A stretch of DNA of 64,000 bases from Hondaea fermentalgiana (Eukaryota; Sar; Bigyra; Thraustochytrida; Thraustochytriidae). Under the pieces are notes generated by a model. The model was not told the origin of the DNA and searched no databases. It was given only the letters and a program-made list of their open reading frames with translations. Position 1 is the stretch's first letter. Every line of letters starts with the position of its first letter. The DNA lies in assembly GCA_014084085.1 (NCBI GenBank), contig NPFB01000032.1, positions 229,138 through 293,137 of the forward strand, in the 5' to 3' direction. Below are positions 54,048-63,444 of the stretch, piece by piece. The translations under genes and the position numbers were made by a program.

Positions 54048-57000
54048 TTGTCGATAGATTCCACCCACATCTGTTGCGCTTCGTCCCAAATCCAGCCCTG
54101 CGCCGTCACCTCGCCTGCATCAAAATTTTCGTTCTCCCACTGACCCTGATCAATCGTATCGTTCGCAGCGTAAGTTTCTTCCTGTTCCATTTGCGTCGTC
54201 GTGCCATGTTCATGACCGTTGTCAAATGCGGTATGCTGAACGTATTCACCCGTGTACTCATCGTAGTAACCTGTTTGTTCGTCCGGATATTCTACCCCTG
54301 TCGTATTCGCGGTGTACCCGACATTAGCAGCGGCGCTCTCGTAATAATTGTCCTGCATTTCTTGGTGTGCAACAACCGACGCGTCTTCATTGTAGTATGC
54401 AGAATAGTCCTGCGCGGGCTCAGTTTGCTGCACTTCATAATATTGACCCTCTGCTTGGTATTGATCGTATGCATTGTAGTCATACTCGACAGCGTGTGCG
54501 TTCTCTGCGTAGTAGTTGTCATAATGTGCAAAGTCTTGATGCTGGTGCTGCTGGTGGTCATACTGTTCGCCGGCATACGCGTTGTCATATTCTGCTTGCT
54601 CTTGCTGCACTGCATAGTTCTGGCACTGTGCTAAATCCCCCTCCTGGTATTGATCGTACGCATTGTAATCATACTCAGCTGTATCTGCGTGCTCTGCATG
54701 CTCTGCGTAGTAGTTGTCATAAGGTGTAATTTCTTGGTGCTGGTGTTCGCCATAGTGTTCGTCCGTGTACGCATTGTCATAAGCTGCTTGCCCTTCAGAA
54801 TAAGATGTTTCGTGACCAGCGTAGTACTTGGTGTGATCCTCGTCATATCCGTCAGCATCCCCGCCTTGGTGCGCTGCAGACTGATCCTGTGCCACCTCAT
54901 AATTAGCATATGCACCTGATTCGTTCGCATCATACTCGAATGGAGCATATTTCTCTCCTTCTTGTTGTTGCCCCCCTTGTCCATATGCCCCGCCAAAGTA
55001 CTCATTGTACAAATCGCCGCTCGTGTTATTCCTCATTGTCGAGTCATCGTGCTGAGCATATTCGTCATGGACGATTTCGCTCGCTGCTGCATGTCCATGT
55101 TCATAGTACTCGTAAGAGTCTTCCCCTGATCTTAGATCAAGCGCGAAATCTCCAGACGCCGAAATGGAAAGGTCCTGCGCTTGCGGTTGGAGTTCGCGGG
55201 CAATTTTGTGCTGCTCGAACTTGATGGCGTACATTTCTCTTGTGCGCAATTGCAATGCCGTCGCATCCTCTTCTCCCATGAGAAGCAATTCGGCTTGAAT
55301 TTTCTTTTGTTCGCGAAGGACGTCCCTGTTCTCACAGCGACGAAGGTACTCCTCTTCTTGAAGAAGGAATTGACGACGCAAATCCTTTGGCATCCTCTTG
55401 ATTGCCTTTCGCACACCTTCCTTGTCTTCAGCCGTCATACAGTCACGCTCCTCGCGGAGCTTGCGGTGTTCATCATCTCGAACCAGAGAAGCAAGAGCAT
55501 CTTCCACCTCCATGGTCTTGCAGTCCTTGACTCGCTGGGCCTCTTGTGCACGGTCGGCCTCGAGTCTGTCGATGGTGACAAGCACACCATTTTGCAAGAC
55601 ATCTTCGAGGAAGATTTGGCGGGAATATTCACGAGCTTCGACAACAAAGATGACAGCGTCGAGCGAAGAAGTCACCTCATGCCAAATACGGCGTTCTTCT
55701 CGCTCGCGTGCTGCGCGCTCGCGGTCAAGTTTCTCCTGCAAAGCCTTGGCTTTCTCAGCGTCCACGGCAGCGAGTTTGGCGACTGCCAGTGCCTCCTCCT
55801 CAAGGTCAGGAGGCTGCTCCTCGGCGAGGTCGACAGCGAGTTGAGACAATACAACCTGACCACTTTTGCTGAGCAAACGCTCGAGATTTCGTTGACACCG
55901 AGTGCGTTCAGCCTTTGCAGTAGCTTCGAGCCTGAGTGCGAGAAGCTTTTCCTCAACGCTTCGGTCTTTGTCAAGCCGGATTTGAGCGCAGTAGAGCTCT
56001 GCGTCACGATGCCGGACTTTTATGTTCTCATTTGAAGTCCTTCTATTCAGCTCGGACCGCAAGAGTTCTTGCGCTGCTTGGGACGCTCTTTTGATTGAGA
56101 TGGGAAGGGAGCGTACGAGACCCTCGTGGTCCACACGCTTCAGCACCGCGTTTACGATGGCCTTGTTTTCGGAATCAATTCGTTCGTACCGCGTCTCTAG
56201 AATCAGCGGCGCAGGAGTGGCCTCCGTCGCGGCGCGGCAAAGCGCCACGAGAGCACCTCGACGAATAGCCTCGCGCTTGACAAATTGACTCGTGGACTCG
56301 AGTGAGAGCGATTCTAATGCTCGGACGGCAAGCTGCCTGCATTTTGCACGCGGCCAGCGGAAGAGTGCATCTCTTTTTTCGCAGACTTGGCCGTGATTGG
56401 CAAGCTCAATCAGGACCTCAAAGACGCCAGGAACGTGCACAAAGATCTCTTGCTGGTTCGAGCGAAGTGCAAGTTCAAACATTTGCTCACAAGCCTTCAG
56501 TCTTTTTTGCGGCGTCGCCCCTCGTCGTGCCTCAATCTCACAATTGACAAGCATCTCGTGCTCAAAGGTAGGCGGAAGCGTCGCCGTGGATAAGGGCTTT
56601 GTTGGCATTAGCGAGGGTTTGGCAGACAGAATTGAAGTCGTGCGTGAGCGTGGCGGCGGCGACTCTGGCGTTTTATTTACTGGAAGGGCGGGATTCTTCT
56701 TCATTTGACGGGCTGCCTTGTGGCACGCGGTGATGAAGTTATTCATTGCAGCTTCTTGCTGTCTCGTCTCCAGTGTACGAATCGCTTCGGTGGACAGTTC
56801 AGAAACCAGAACTTGAGGAAGACGCAAAAGCTTCTCTGGTTTTGGAGAGGTATTTGACTGCACATTTTGCCCGGGAATGGTTAACATTGCGCGCTGCAAA
56901 GTATGCGCGAACGTTTTTGAAGAGCTTACTACCCGCGTAGGTTTGGCACGTTTCTTCGAAACCTCGGAGCGGCGCGCTTGCCAAGAAGGCAGTGTCGGCC

Positions 57001-57154
57001 TTTCACAGAGCAACGCGTCCTTTTGTGAATGCTCTTTACCTGGACGCTGCAGGTCAACATTCAATGGTCCATCATTGTGATGACGCCATTGAGCAGGCAC
57101 ACCAATCTCTTCGCGTGGGCCGGGTCTTCGCCTACGTTCGGGTCGCGAAGACAT
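54038..57154 (-). CDS. Coiled-coil protein with Tyr-rich repetitive tail
   Basis: 1038 aa from the ATG at 57154 (the frame extends 31 codons upstream to a TTG). The N-terminal 110 residues are basic and disordered. Residues about 195-375 look like a helical ARM-type region (leucine-rich helices, for example FEVLIELANHGQV). A long charged coiled coil spans about 385-668. The last third (about 669-1025) is rich in Tyr, Glu, Gln, Asp, Ala and His, with repeated YDNYYAE, EYDYNAYDQY and YDNAY motifs. The protein ends with a Trp-rich GWIWDEAQQMWVE segment. No family was recognised. The layout suits a cytoskeletal or flagellar scaffold, or a condensate-forming tail, but neither is shown. Confidence 0.75.
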   Translation of the reverse strand: MSSRPERRRRPGPREEIGVPAQWRHHNDGPLNVDLQRPGKEHSQKDALLCERPTLPSWQARRSEVSKKRAKPTRVVSSSKTFAHTLQRAMLTIPGQNVQSNTSPKPEKLLRLPQVLVSELSTEAIRTLETRQQEAAMNNFITACHKAARQMKKNPALPVNKTPESPPPRSRTTSILSAKPSLMPTKPLSTATLPPTFEHEMLVNCEIEARRGATPQKRLKACEQMFELALRSNQQEIFVHVPGVFEVLIELANHGQVCEKRDALFRWPRAKCRQLAVRALESLSLESTSQFVKREAIRRGALVALCRAATEATPAPLILETRYERIDSENKAIVNAVLKRVDHEGLVRSLPISIKRASQAAQELLRSELNRRTSNENIKVRHRDAELYCAQIRLDKDRSVEEKLLALRLEATAKAERTRCQRNLERLLSKSGQVVLSQLAVDLAEEQPPDLEEEALAVAKLAAVDAEKAKALQEKLDRERAAREREERRIWHEVTSSLDAVIFVVEAREYSRQIFLEDVLQNGVLVTIDRLEADRAQEAQRVKDCKTMEVEDALASLVRDDEHRKLREERDCMTAEDKEGVRKAIKRMPKDLRRQFLLQEEEYLRRCENRDVLREQKKIQAELLLMGEEDATALQLRTREMYAIKFEQHKIARELQPQAQDLSISASGDFALDLRSGEDSYEYYEHGHAAASEIVHDEYAQHDDSTMRNNTSGDLYNEYFGGAYGQGGQQQEGEKYAPFEYDANESGAYANYEVAQDQSAAHQGGDADGYDEDHTKYYAGHETSYSEGQAAYDNAYTDEHYGEHQHQEITPYDNYYAEHAEHADTAEYDYNAYDQYQEGDLAQCQNYAVQQEQAEYDNAYAGEQYDHQQHQHQDFAHYDNYYAENAHAVEYDYNAYDQYQAEGQYYEVQQTEPAQDYSAYYNEDASVVAHQEMQDNYYESAAANVGYTANTTGVEYPDEQTGYYDEYTGEYVQHTAFDNGHEHGTTTQMEQEETYAANDTIDQGQWENENFDAGEVTAQGWIWDEAQQMWVESIDNQT
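54440..54800 (-). repeat. Internal duplication in the Tyr-rich tail
   Basis: Two related segments of about 180-190 bp inside the coding sequence (around 54455-54575 and 54640-54760). Both encode the YDNYYAE and EYDYNAYDQY motifs with scattered synonymous and amino-acid differences. Confidence 0.65.
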
Positions 57155-57894
57155 TGTTGAGAGCGATGAGTGTGCGCCGCGTCCGCCAAGGTTCTTCTCT
57201 TTCACGTTCTCCACCCCGGGACAGACGATTACCTTTCGACTGCGCAAGCGAGGCTAATCTCCGCGAGGGAGAAGCAGCGGTCACCACCTCGCCTATTTCT
57301 CGTCTCCGTTTCAGTCTCGCTCAGGCTCGAGCGAAGGCGCGCCCGCGCCTGATTGTGTTGTGTTGTGCTGTGCTTTCGTTTTGGTTAAAAGGGGTGTGTA
57401 CTCTTCACAACGCGGACCACAAGTTTCTAGTAGGCCTAGTAGGCTTACTATACTAGTATGATGTGGGTCAGAGGTTCTGTGCTTGACATGGAAAGGCGGC
57501 ATAGCTCTACTTTGCATGCCTCCCGAGTGCGTTCCGCACCAATTAAAGATATCGCGTTGGACTTGCCGCGGCATCTTTTCAAGTGTATAAGGGAAGTCAA
57601 AGGATGCAAGGTCTATCTAATAAAAGGATCTTCTCTTATTCTGTTTTTCGGGGGAGGAGGAAAAGATAAAAGGCAGAAAGCAAGGGGGAAGGGACGAAAG
57701 GGGTAGGGGAGGATGAAGGCTAATGAAAGATGTTTCTCGCGCCGCTTCAGACTCTGCTTTGCGTTCATCCCGAATGGATTCTCGCTTGACCTCACCTTAC
57801 CGAGAGAAAGGAATGGCCTCCAGCTTGAACCGCGCGCGGCATGAACGTCCAGCATTGGACGAAGACCAAGACAATTGGACCAAGGCAAAGTAAT
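57155..57894. promoter_or_regulatory. Promoter region of the coiled-coil gene and 3' flank of the phosphotransferase
   Basis: No gene seen. A dense motif cluster at 57428-57458 contains TAGTAGGC twice and TACTATACTAGTA once, about 275-305 bases upstream of the ATG at 57154. The right half is the 3' flank of the gene ending at 57895. Confidence 0.5.
57428..57458. promoter_or_regulatory. TAGTAGGC / TACTATACTAGTA motif cluster
   Basis: TAGTAGGC at 57428-57435 and 57437-57444, then TACTATACTAGTA at 57446-57458. The 13-mer is identical to 31094-31106. GCCTACTA, the reverse complement of TAGTAGGC, occurs at 11466-11473. This is the densest example in the window. Confidence 0.45.
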
Positions 57895-59166
57895 TTAGTC
57901 CTTCTTCTTGGGCCGAATCTTGAGCGGGTGGATGCCAAGCGCCTTGGCGAGATTTTTCACAGCAGAGAGAAAGTAAGCATGATGGAAGACAAAGCTCAGA
58001 AGAGCAAGTGCCCACCACCACGGTCCCTCAATAAGCTCCACAGGCTCGAAAAAGCGCGCGCCGATAAAGAAGAGAATGAGAGGCCAGAAACCCGGCGGAA
58101 GATAGGGAAGAGGGCGGCGCGCTACGCGCATGAGCAGAACGCGGTCCATGAGATCGGCAAAACCAAAGCTTGCAACGAAAACCAGTGCGCGCATCGCCGA
58201 GGCAGAGCGCGCAGAGTCGGAGATTTGCAAAGCAGAGTAGACGCAGGATGCCGCGAGAATAACGTAGGAGTGAATCAGAAGCAGGTGAAACATGAGAGCC
58301 TTGATGCCAGAGCCAGTGACACCGTCCTTGACGTGCTGTGGACGGTCTTCTTGCTTGAGCAGAATGTAGGGACGGAGCGAGGCGAAGACGTATTGCGGGT
58401 AGTTGAAAAGGCAGCCAAAAAGTCCGCCTAGGAGAACAATGTTGCGCATGCTAAGGCGGCCATCGGAAAGATCAATAGCCTGTGATTTGGGCACCATTCC
58501 AGCGCAGTCGATGTAGATGGCCCGGGCGAAGTCGGGTACCGGAACCGTAATGGATGTGAGCGCCTCGGGGCCAAAGATGCCTGCAGCAATGAGAGTAAGG
58601 ATCATGGCCGTTTGAACCTCCATAACATCGAGGTCGAAAAACTTTTGGCGGCCAGAATGCACAAGGGTCATGTTACTCATGAAAAAGTTTGTTTGTGCGA
58701 CCAGAATGAAAACCCAGATCCACACCGAGTTGATACCGAAGGCGAATACGTCGGAGGTGACAATGCAAAGAAGTGCCGTCACGACTGCGTCTGCGCCGTG
58801 GTCCATGAGCTCTCCGAGCGCTGAGCCGGATCCCGTACGTCTCGCCTGTTTGCCATCCGAACCGTCGAGAGTCTGGTACATGAAGTAGAGCACGCCGCAG
58901 ACGACGTATTTCCAATTTTCAAGGTTGCCGTCAAGGTTCGGGGATCCCGAGATGGTGATAATGTACGCAATCCAGACGCAGGCATAGCCGCTGAGCGTAA
59001 TCACGTTGGGCGCCAGCCATGTTGGGTACAGGAAAACGACCTTATTCCAGAACGCCTCAAGGTACAGGCGCTCGAAGAGAGAGAGCGTCGGGCTCGAGTA
59101 CTTGTAGGCGTGGACAGCCGTTTCGAAGTCTTTCCACTCCTCCTCGCTCCGGACTGCGCTCAGCAT
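57895..59166 (-). CDS. Choline/ethanolamine phosphotransferase (CDP-alcohol type)
   Basis: 423 aa from the ATG at 59166. The frame is open further upstream to a TTG, but that part is microsatellite-derived (Lys-Gln-Ala-Ser repeats), so the shorter start is used. The CDP-alcohol phosphotransferase motif DG-x2-AR-x8-G-x3-D-x3-D is present in full (D104, G105, A108, R109, G118, D122, D126). About eight to ten membrane helices surround it. The C-terminus is KKKD, which fits a dilysine ER-retrieval signal. It transfers phosphocholine or phosphoethanolamine from the CDP form to diacylglycerol, the last Kennedy-pathway step, in the ER. Choline versus ethanolamine preference cannot be read from the sequence. 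Confidence 0.93.
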   Translation of the reverse strand: MLSAVRSEEEWKDFETAVHAYKYSSPTLSLFERLYLEAFWNKVVFLYPTWLAPNVITLSGYACVWIAYIITISGSPNLDGNLENWKYVVCGVLYFMYQTLDGSDGKQARRTGSGSALGELMDHGADAVVTALLCIVTSDVFAFGINSVWIWVFILVAQTNFFMSNMTLVHSGRQKFFDLDVMEVQTAMILTLIAAGIFGPEALTSITVPVPDFARAIYIDCAGMVPKSQAIDLSDGRLSMRNIVLLGGLFGCLFNYPQYVFASLRPYILLKQEDRPQHVKDGVTGSGIKALMFHLLLIHSYVILAASCVYSALQISDSARSASAMRALVFVASFGFADLMDRVLLMRVARRPLPYLPPGFWPLILFFIGARFFEPVELIEGPWWWALALLSFVFHHAYFLSAVKNLAKALGIHPLKIRPKKKD

Positions 59167-59528
59167 CGTGCTCGCTCGCTTGCTTGCTTGCTTGCTCGCC
59201 TGCTTACTTGCCCAGGCTTGGATAATGGTAATGGATGAACTTGAATTGGAATCACTTTTGGCGGAAGCAGAGCGGGGTGAAGGGGCGAAGCGCAGATAGG
59301 AACGTGGGACGGGAGCGGAGCGGGTGGTGAGTCCGAAGTAGAAAGGGGGAGAGGGTGGCAGGCGTAGACGCTCGTTCTCCTGATCGCTCTCGTCGGCACC
59401 CTGTGGTCGTGGCCGGCCGCTTTGGAGAAACAAAACAAAACGAAAAACACCAAAATACTATACTCGAGCTGCAAAACAAACTGACACTGAGTCGGCAAGT
59501 TGGCTAAAAAAAATAAAATAGTAAGATC

Positions 59529-59554
59529 CACTCACTCACTCACTCACTCACTCA
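59529..59554. repeat. CACT microsatellite
   Basis: Six and a half perfect CACT units in the upstream region of the phosphotransferase gene. Confidence 0.85.
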
Positions 59555-59640
59555 CATGCGTGGCGTGTCGTGGCTGTAAAGGGAAGGAAGTAGGGTTGCA
59601 GAGACCTCGGCCTGGCTGGCGACCTAGGGAATGCAGCGGC

Positions 59641-59642
<2 letters not shown>

Positions 59643-59696
<54 letters not shown>
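59643..59696. repeat. (GCA)18 trinucleotide repeat
   Basis: Eighteen uninterrupted GCA units, about 480 bases upstream of the phosphotransferase ATG and about 560 bases past the PP1 stop. It is outside any supported coding sequence. Confidence 0.95.
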
Positions 59697-59697
<1 letters not shown>

Positions 59698-60258
59698 GCA
59701 GTGGTTGGAGCGTGCCCGAGCGGATCAAGAGAAAATGGTATAAATTTGCGATGTCGATTTTAATTTTGCGGCGCTCAATTCGGGTACCGCACAGTATTGG
59801 GCGGGGCAGGTAGTGAGGGTGCGGGATCGTAAGTAAGTGATGGGCACAGCAGCCGCAACGTATGCTTAGCTTGTGGGTCATGGTCGGCTTGGAGCTTGAA
59901 GAGGAATAAGATGGAAAAAGGTGAAAGAAAGAAAGAAAGAAAGAGCTCCAGCTGGGAGCTTTGACTGACGTGCTGGCTAGCTGGCTCTGCCTCAAAGGAA
60001 GGATTTGAAAAAGGATGCCACTCGTGCAAGCAAGAAAGCAAGCAAGCATGCATGGAAAGGCTGACTTGCGGAGTATAAGGCAGATGGAAGAAAGGGTTGC
60101 ATCCATCCATGAGTTCATCATTCGCAGGTCTACAGCAAGAGAAAGAGCGCGCCGAAACGTCTTGGCACCACACGCTGCGAACGAGAGAGAAGGTGACATG
60201 TTGGGAAAGAGTGGCGCAGTTTGAAGAAGTACAGGAGCAAGCGTCGTGTTCTCAATGT

Positions 60259-61398
60259 TCATTTGCGCTTGACCACGCCCTTGGAACTCGCAGGCTTGAG
60301 GACCGAGAAGGAGCACATGAGGTCCTGCGAGACACTCATCATACCACCGGCATTCTCGAACTCGCCACAATAGTTTGGAGCAGAGAAGATGGTGACAAGC
60401 TTGCGGTCGGCCTGAAACTCGTAGCCGTCCTCGACGACTTGATGCGCTCGGCAAATGAGGTCCAGGTCATGCTTGGTGAGAAAATCGCAAATGACATCCG
60501 CACCGAACGTGTACGATACACCACGATCCGAGTGCGCCCAGCCGACGAGGTCTCGGTCCGGATCAGCCCAAAGAAGGTCGCACAGGAGACCTTCGTCTGG
60601 GACATTGCAGGGCCGCGCAATTAGGTTGATTTGATGCAGGTCGATAAGCTCGTTTGACAGGCCGCCGTGCATGCAGAGAATCTTGTCCTCCACAAGACTT
60701 GCGACAGGGAGGCAATTGAAGACGTCGCCAAAGGTGCGCCATAGCTTGATTGAGTAGCGCCGCTTACATTCGTCATAGAACCCGTAGATGCTGTGAGTGT
60801 TTCGATTTTCAAGAGCGCAATGTTGGTTCGTTAGTGGTCTGCGCGATGCTCGCATGCGTTTGCGATTCGATTTTGAGAGTTGTTGCTGACTTTTCTTTCT
60901 TTCTTCCCTTCGAAACAGAATATCGAAAAGGAAGGACGGCGTGTGTATGTCCATATTTTAAAAGAGGGGCGACGACAATTGTGCGCGAGGCGTGACTTAC
61001 CGGTTGATAGAACTGCTCTCGTGGTTTCCCCGCAAGAGAAAAAAGTTTTCTGGGTACTTGATCTTATAGCAGAGCAACAGGCAGATTGTTTCGATGCTCT
61101 GCGAGGCGCGATCCACATAGTCTCCGAGAAAGAGATAATTGGCCATGGGCGGGAAACCTCCCATTTCGAAGAGTCGCAGCAGATCATAGTACTGACCATG
61201 GATATCTCCGCAGATGTTAATGGGTCCCCGGATCTCCAACAGCATTCGCTGGTTCAGTAGGACCTCGCGAGCCTTGGCGAGGATCGCCACGATGTCATCC
61301 TGCGCGAGGTCGACCTGGGTGCCGGGTTTGGCCTTGCGCACGGAGAGCAGCTTGGAGATGATCGCGTCCACCTCCAGAACCCTGGTGGCGCCCGCCAT
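60259..61398 (-). CDS. PP1-type serine/threonine phosphatase catalytic subunit (two exons)
   Basis: Joining 61398-61001 and 60790-60259 removes a 210-bp intron (donor GTAAGT, acceptor CTCACAG) inside the Arg codon of SINR-IYGF and gives 309 aa. Metal-site motifs GDIHGQ, GDYVDR, LRGNHE and SAPNYCGEF are present. PP1-specific sequence includes [21 protein letters not shown] and [13 protein letters not shown]. Unusual changes: GDYVDRG reads GDYVDRA, GNHECASINR reads [10 protein letters not shown], and HGGLSPDL reads HGGLSNEL. The usual longer C-terminal tail with its TPPR-type site is missing. It hydrolyses phosphoserine/threonine with regulatory subunits. It is most likely a divergent PP1 paralogue. 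Confidence 0.93.
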
Positions 61399-61420
61399 GG
61401 TGCTCGCGGCTCGCTACGGT

Positions 61421-61470
61421 GTGGCGTGGCGTGGCGTGGCGTGGCGTGGCGTGGCGTGGCGTGGCGTGGC
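61421..61470. repeat. (GTGGC)10 repeat next to the PP1 start codon
   Basis: Ten perfect pentamer copies, 22 bases upstream of the PP1 ATG, so probably in the 5' UTR (as GCCAC on the sense strand). A structured leader could affect translation, but this is inference. Confidence 0.9.
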
Positions 61471-62081
61471 TCTGGCGCAGGGACCTGCGCCGGCTCGCTC
61501 GCTCGCTCGCTGGATTTCGCCGCGGAGAGGGCGAACGGGGCCGCTGCGCTTCCCGCCGGGCGGGCACGAGCGGGGGCAGAAGGGGGGCGGGGTAGCGGCG
61601 CCGTGCACGCGAGACGCGGCGTTGGCCGGCCGGACGGACGGATGCCTGCGGCTGCCTCTCTCTGCCTGCTTGCCTCGGCCGTGGACGGATGGCTGGATGA
61701 CTGCCCGAGCGAATGGATGAAGAACGACCGCGGCCTGCCCGGTCTCGCTCGCTGCCAGCTGGACGGACGCGCGCGGGGCGTGCGCTCGCCCTTCCTCCCT
61801 CCTTCCTGCTCGCGCGCTCGCTCCCTCGGCCTCTGCCGGAGCGGCGGTGCGCGGGCGCGGCGCGGCGCGGCGTGCTTCGCGCCTGCCTGCCTGCTGCCTG
61901 CTGCCTGCTGCCTGCGCCTTCTTTGCAAGTCTGCCTCTCTCTCTCTCTCCCTCGCTCTCCCCTCTCTCGGGCTCGCCTCGCCGCCTTCGCTGCTGCGCCT
62001 TGCGCCTCCCCTGCTTGCCGCGCTGCGCCGGCGAGGCGGCGGGAGGGAGGAGGGAGGAGGGCGCGAGGAGGGCGCGAGGGC

Positions 62082-62181
62082 NNNNNNNNNNNNNNNNNNN
62101 NNNNNNNNNNNNNNNNNNNNNNNNNNNNNNNNNNNNNNNNNNNNNNNNNNNNNNNNNNNNNNNNNNNNNNNNNNNNNNNNN
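62082..62181. other. Assembly gap (100 N)
   Basis: Exactly 100 N, the usual length for a gap of unknown size, placed inside purine-rich GGAGG repeats that are hard to assemble. Real missing length is unknown. Confidence 0.99.
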
Positions 62182-63444
62182 GCGGGGCGGCGAGGGACTG
62201 ACGAGGCCGGGCGCGCCGAGAGGGTGGGCGCGGCGCCACCCCCCAAGCTAGGCCGCGGCCGCCGTTCTCCGCCGTTCCTCGACGTGCTAGAGGGGGTAGA
62301 GAAGAACGGGAGAGAACCGGTAAAGAATGATCTGCGCAGGAAGACTAGGCGCGCAAGGAGGGAGGCCTGCGCAGGATTGACAGAGACCGGGCGTAGCTGG
62401 GGGGGGCCTTGATGTATCCGTTGAGAATGCTGTGGACTCGGACTGTGTGCCGCGTCAGCGAGACGGAAACGTAGACAGGCAGGCAGGCTGCGGCGCGGCA
62501 CTGGCTTATCGGAGACAGACCGGCTGGCTGTCCATGCTGCCTTGCGGCGATCGCTGTGTAGTCATGCTCTTGCTTTCTTTTCTTGTTTTCTTGTTTGTTT
62601 ATTTGGTTGGTTGGTTGGTTGTTTGATCAACAAACACTGTGGGATGGATGGCCTTGCGCTCCTTGCGCTTCTGGCGCTCTTGAACACGAAGCCAAGGTCG
62701 CAGCTGTAGCTGCTGCAGCGTAGCTTTTCTTCCTCCCAAAGAATAACAATCGATGCTCCGGAAAATGCGCGGCCAGTGCAAGCATGTATGCAAATTTCAG
62801 AGGCGAAATTTTGACCATTGGAGCAGCCTTGCCAGCTTGCTCTGTCATCAAACGAATAACTGTAAACACCCACCCTCCTACACCGTAGCTTTTCTGAGTA
62901 AATCGAACGGCCAGAAATGGTTTCGCCCTCCTAGTGTATGGCCTTCCTTGGGGGCCGGTCCACAGCAGCACGCAGTTGTTTTCATCGATCGCACCAGCCT
63001 CGAGCGCTAGGTAGTTACAGACCTGAGAGGCAGGCCTTCCAGCCCTTTTCCCTGCCTTTTCATTCAAGAAAAACAGACTCGAATCGCAAAAGTCAGCAAT
63101 TCATCTAATTTATGGCCTCAACCTCGACCTGGTCTTCTTCTGGCAGCGGCCAAGCATCATTCATCTCACCATGGCCATTTGTGCGGGCGGCGGACGCTCT
63201 CCTTGAATACTTTGGAGCCGCACTTTGTTTGGGCGAACCAAGATCTACGAGTTTTGATCACCTGTCAATCAGATCTCTCCTGGCTTTGCCACGGCTGTCG
63301 CTCAGCTCAGTCTGCCGCCGCTGCCGCCGCTGCAGCAGTAGCAGCAACAGCAGCAGTAACAGCCGGAGGAGCCACGGCAGCTTTGGCCACTGTAGCCGAC
63401 GGCGTTGGCCCCGGCCGTGTTCAAGTTCACAACGAAGCGCGACC

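Larger units (their letters stand above)
59167..60258. other. Intergenic region with GCA and CACT repeats
   Basis: About 1.1 kb between the phosphotransferase start and the PP1 stop. It contains a CTTG run (about 59175-59210), CACT repeats, a (GCA)18 tract and a GAAA run (about 59925-59945). The long frames here are translations of the GCA tract and carry no domain. No gene supported. Confidence 0.55.
61399..63444. other. GC-rich, repeat-rich intergenic region with assembly gap
   Basis: PP1 upstream DNA followed by repeats: GTGGC, CTCG (about 61494-61510), TGCC (about 61880-61915), CTCT (about 61930-61950), GGAGG runs (about 62040-62080) and GGTT (about 62603-62620). A 100-N gap is inside. 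Long frames crossing the gap are artefacts of GC content. From 62600 on the DNA is more balanced, but no gene was recognised before 63445. Confidence 0.55.

Noticed and set aside
59167..59433. Upstream extension of the phosphotransferase frame
   Set aside because: It begins at a TTG, and its last part translates a CTTG microsatellite. The ATG at 59166 matches the usual family N-terminus.
61254..62501. Minus-strand 415-codon frame spanning the N gap
   Set aside because: It crosses 100 N, overlaps the PP1 first exon in another frame, and is Arg/Pro/Ser low complexity.
62627..63067. Minus-strand 146-codon frame right of the gap
   Set aside because: It has no recognisable motif, no repeat-free promoter context and Ala-rich low-complexity parts. 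Support is too weak to call.
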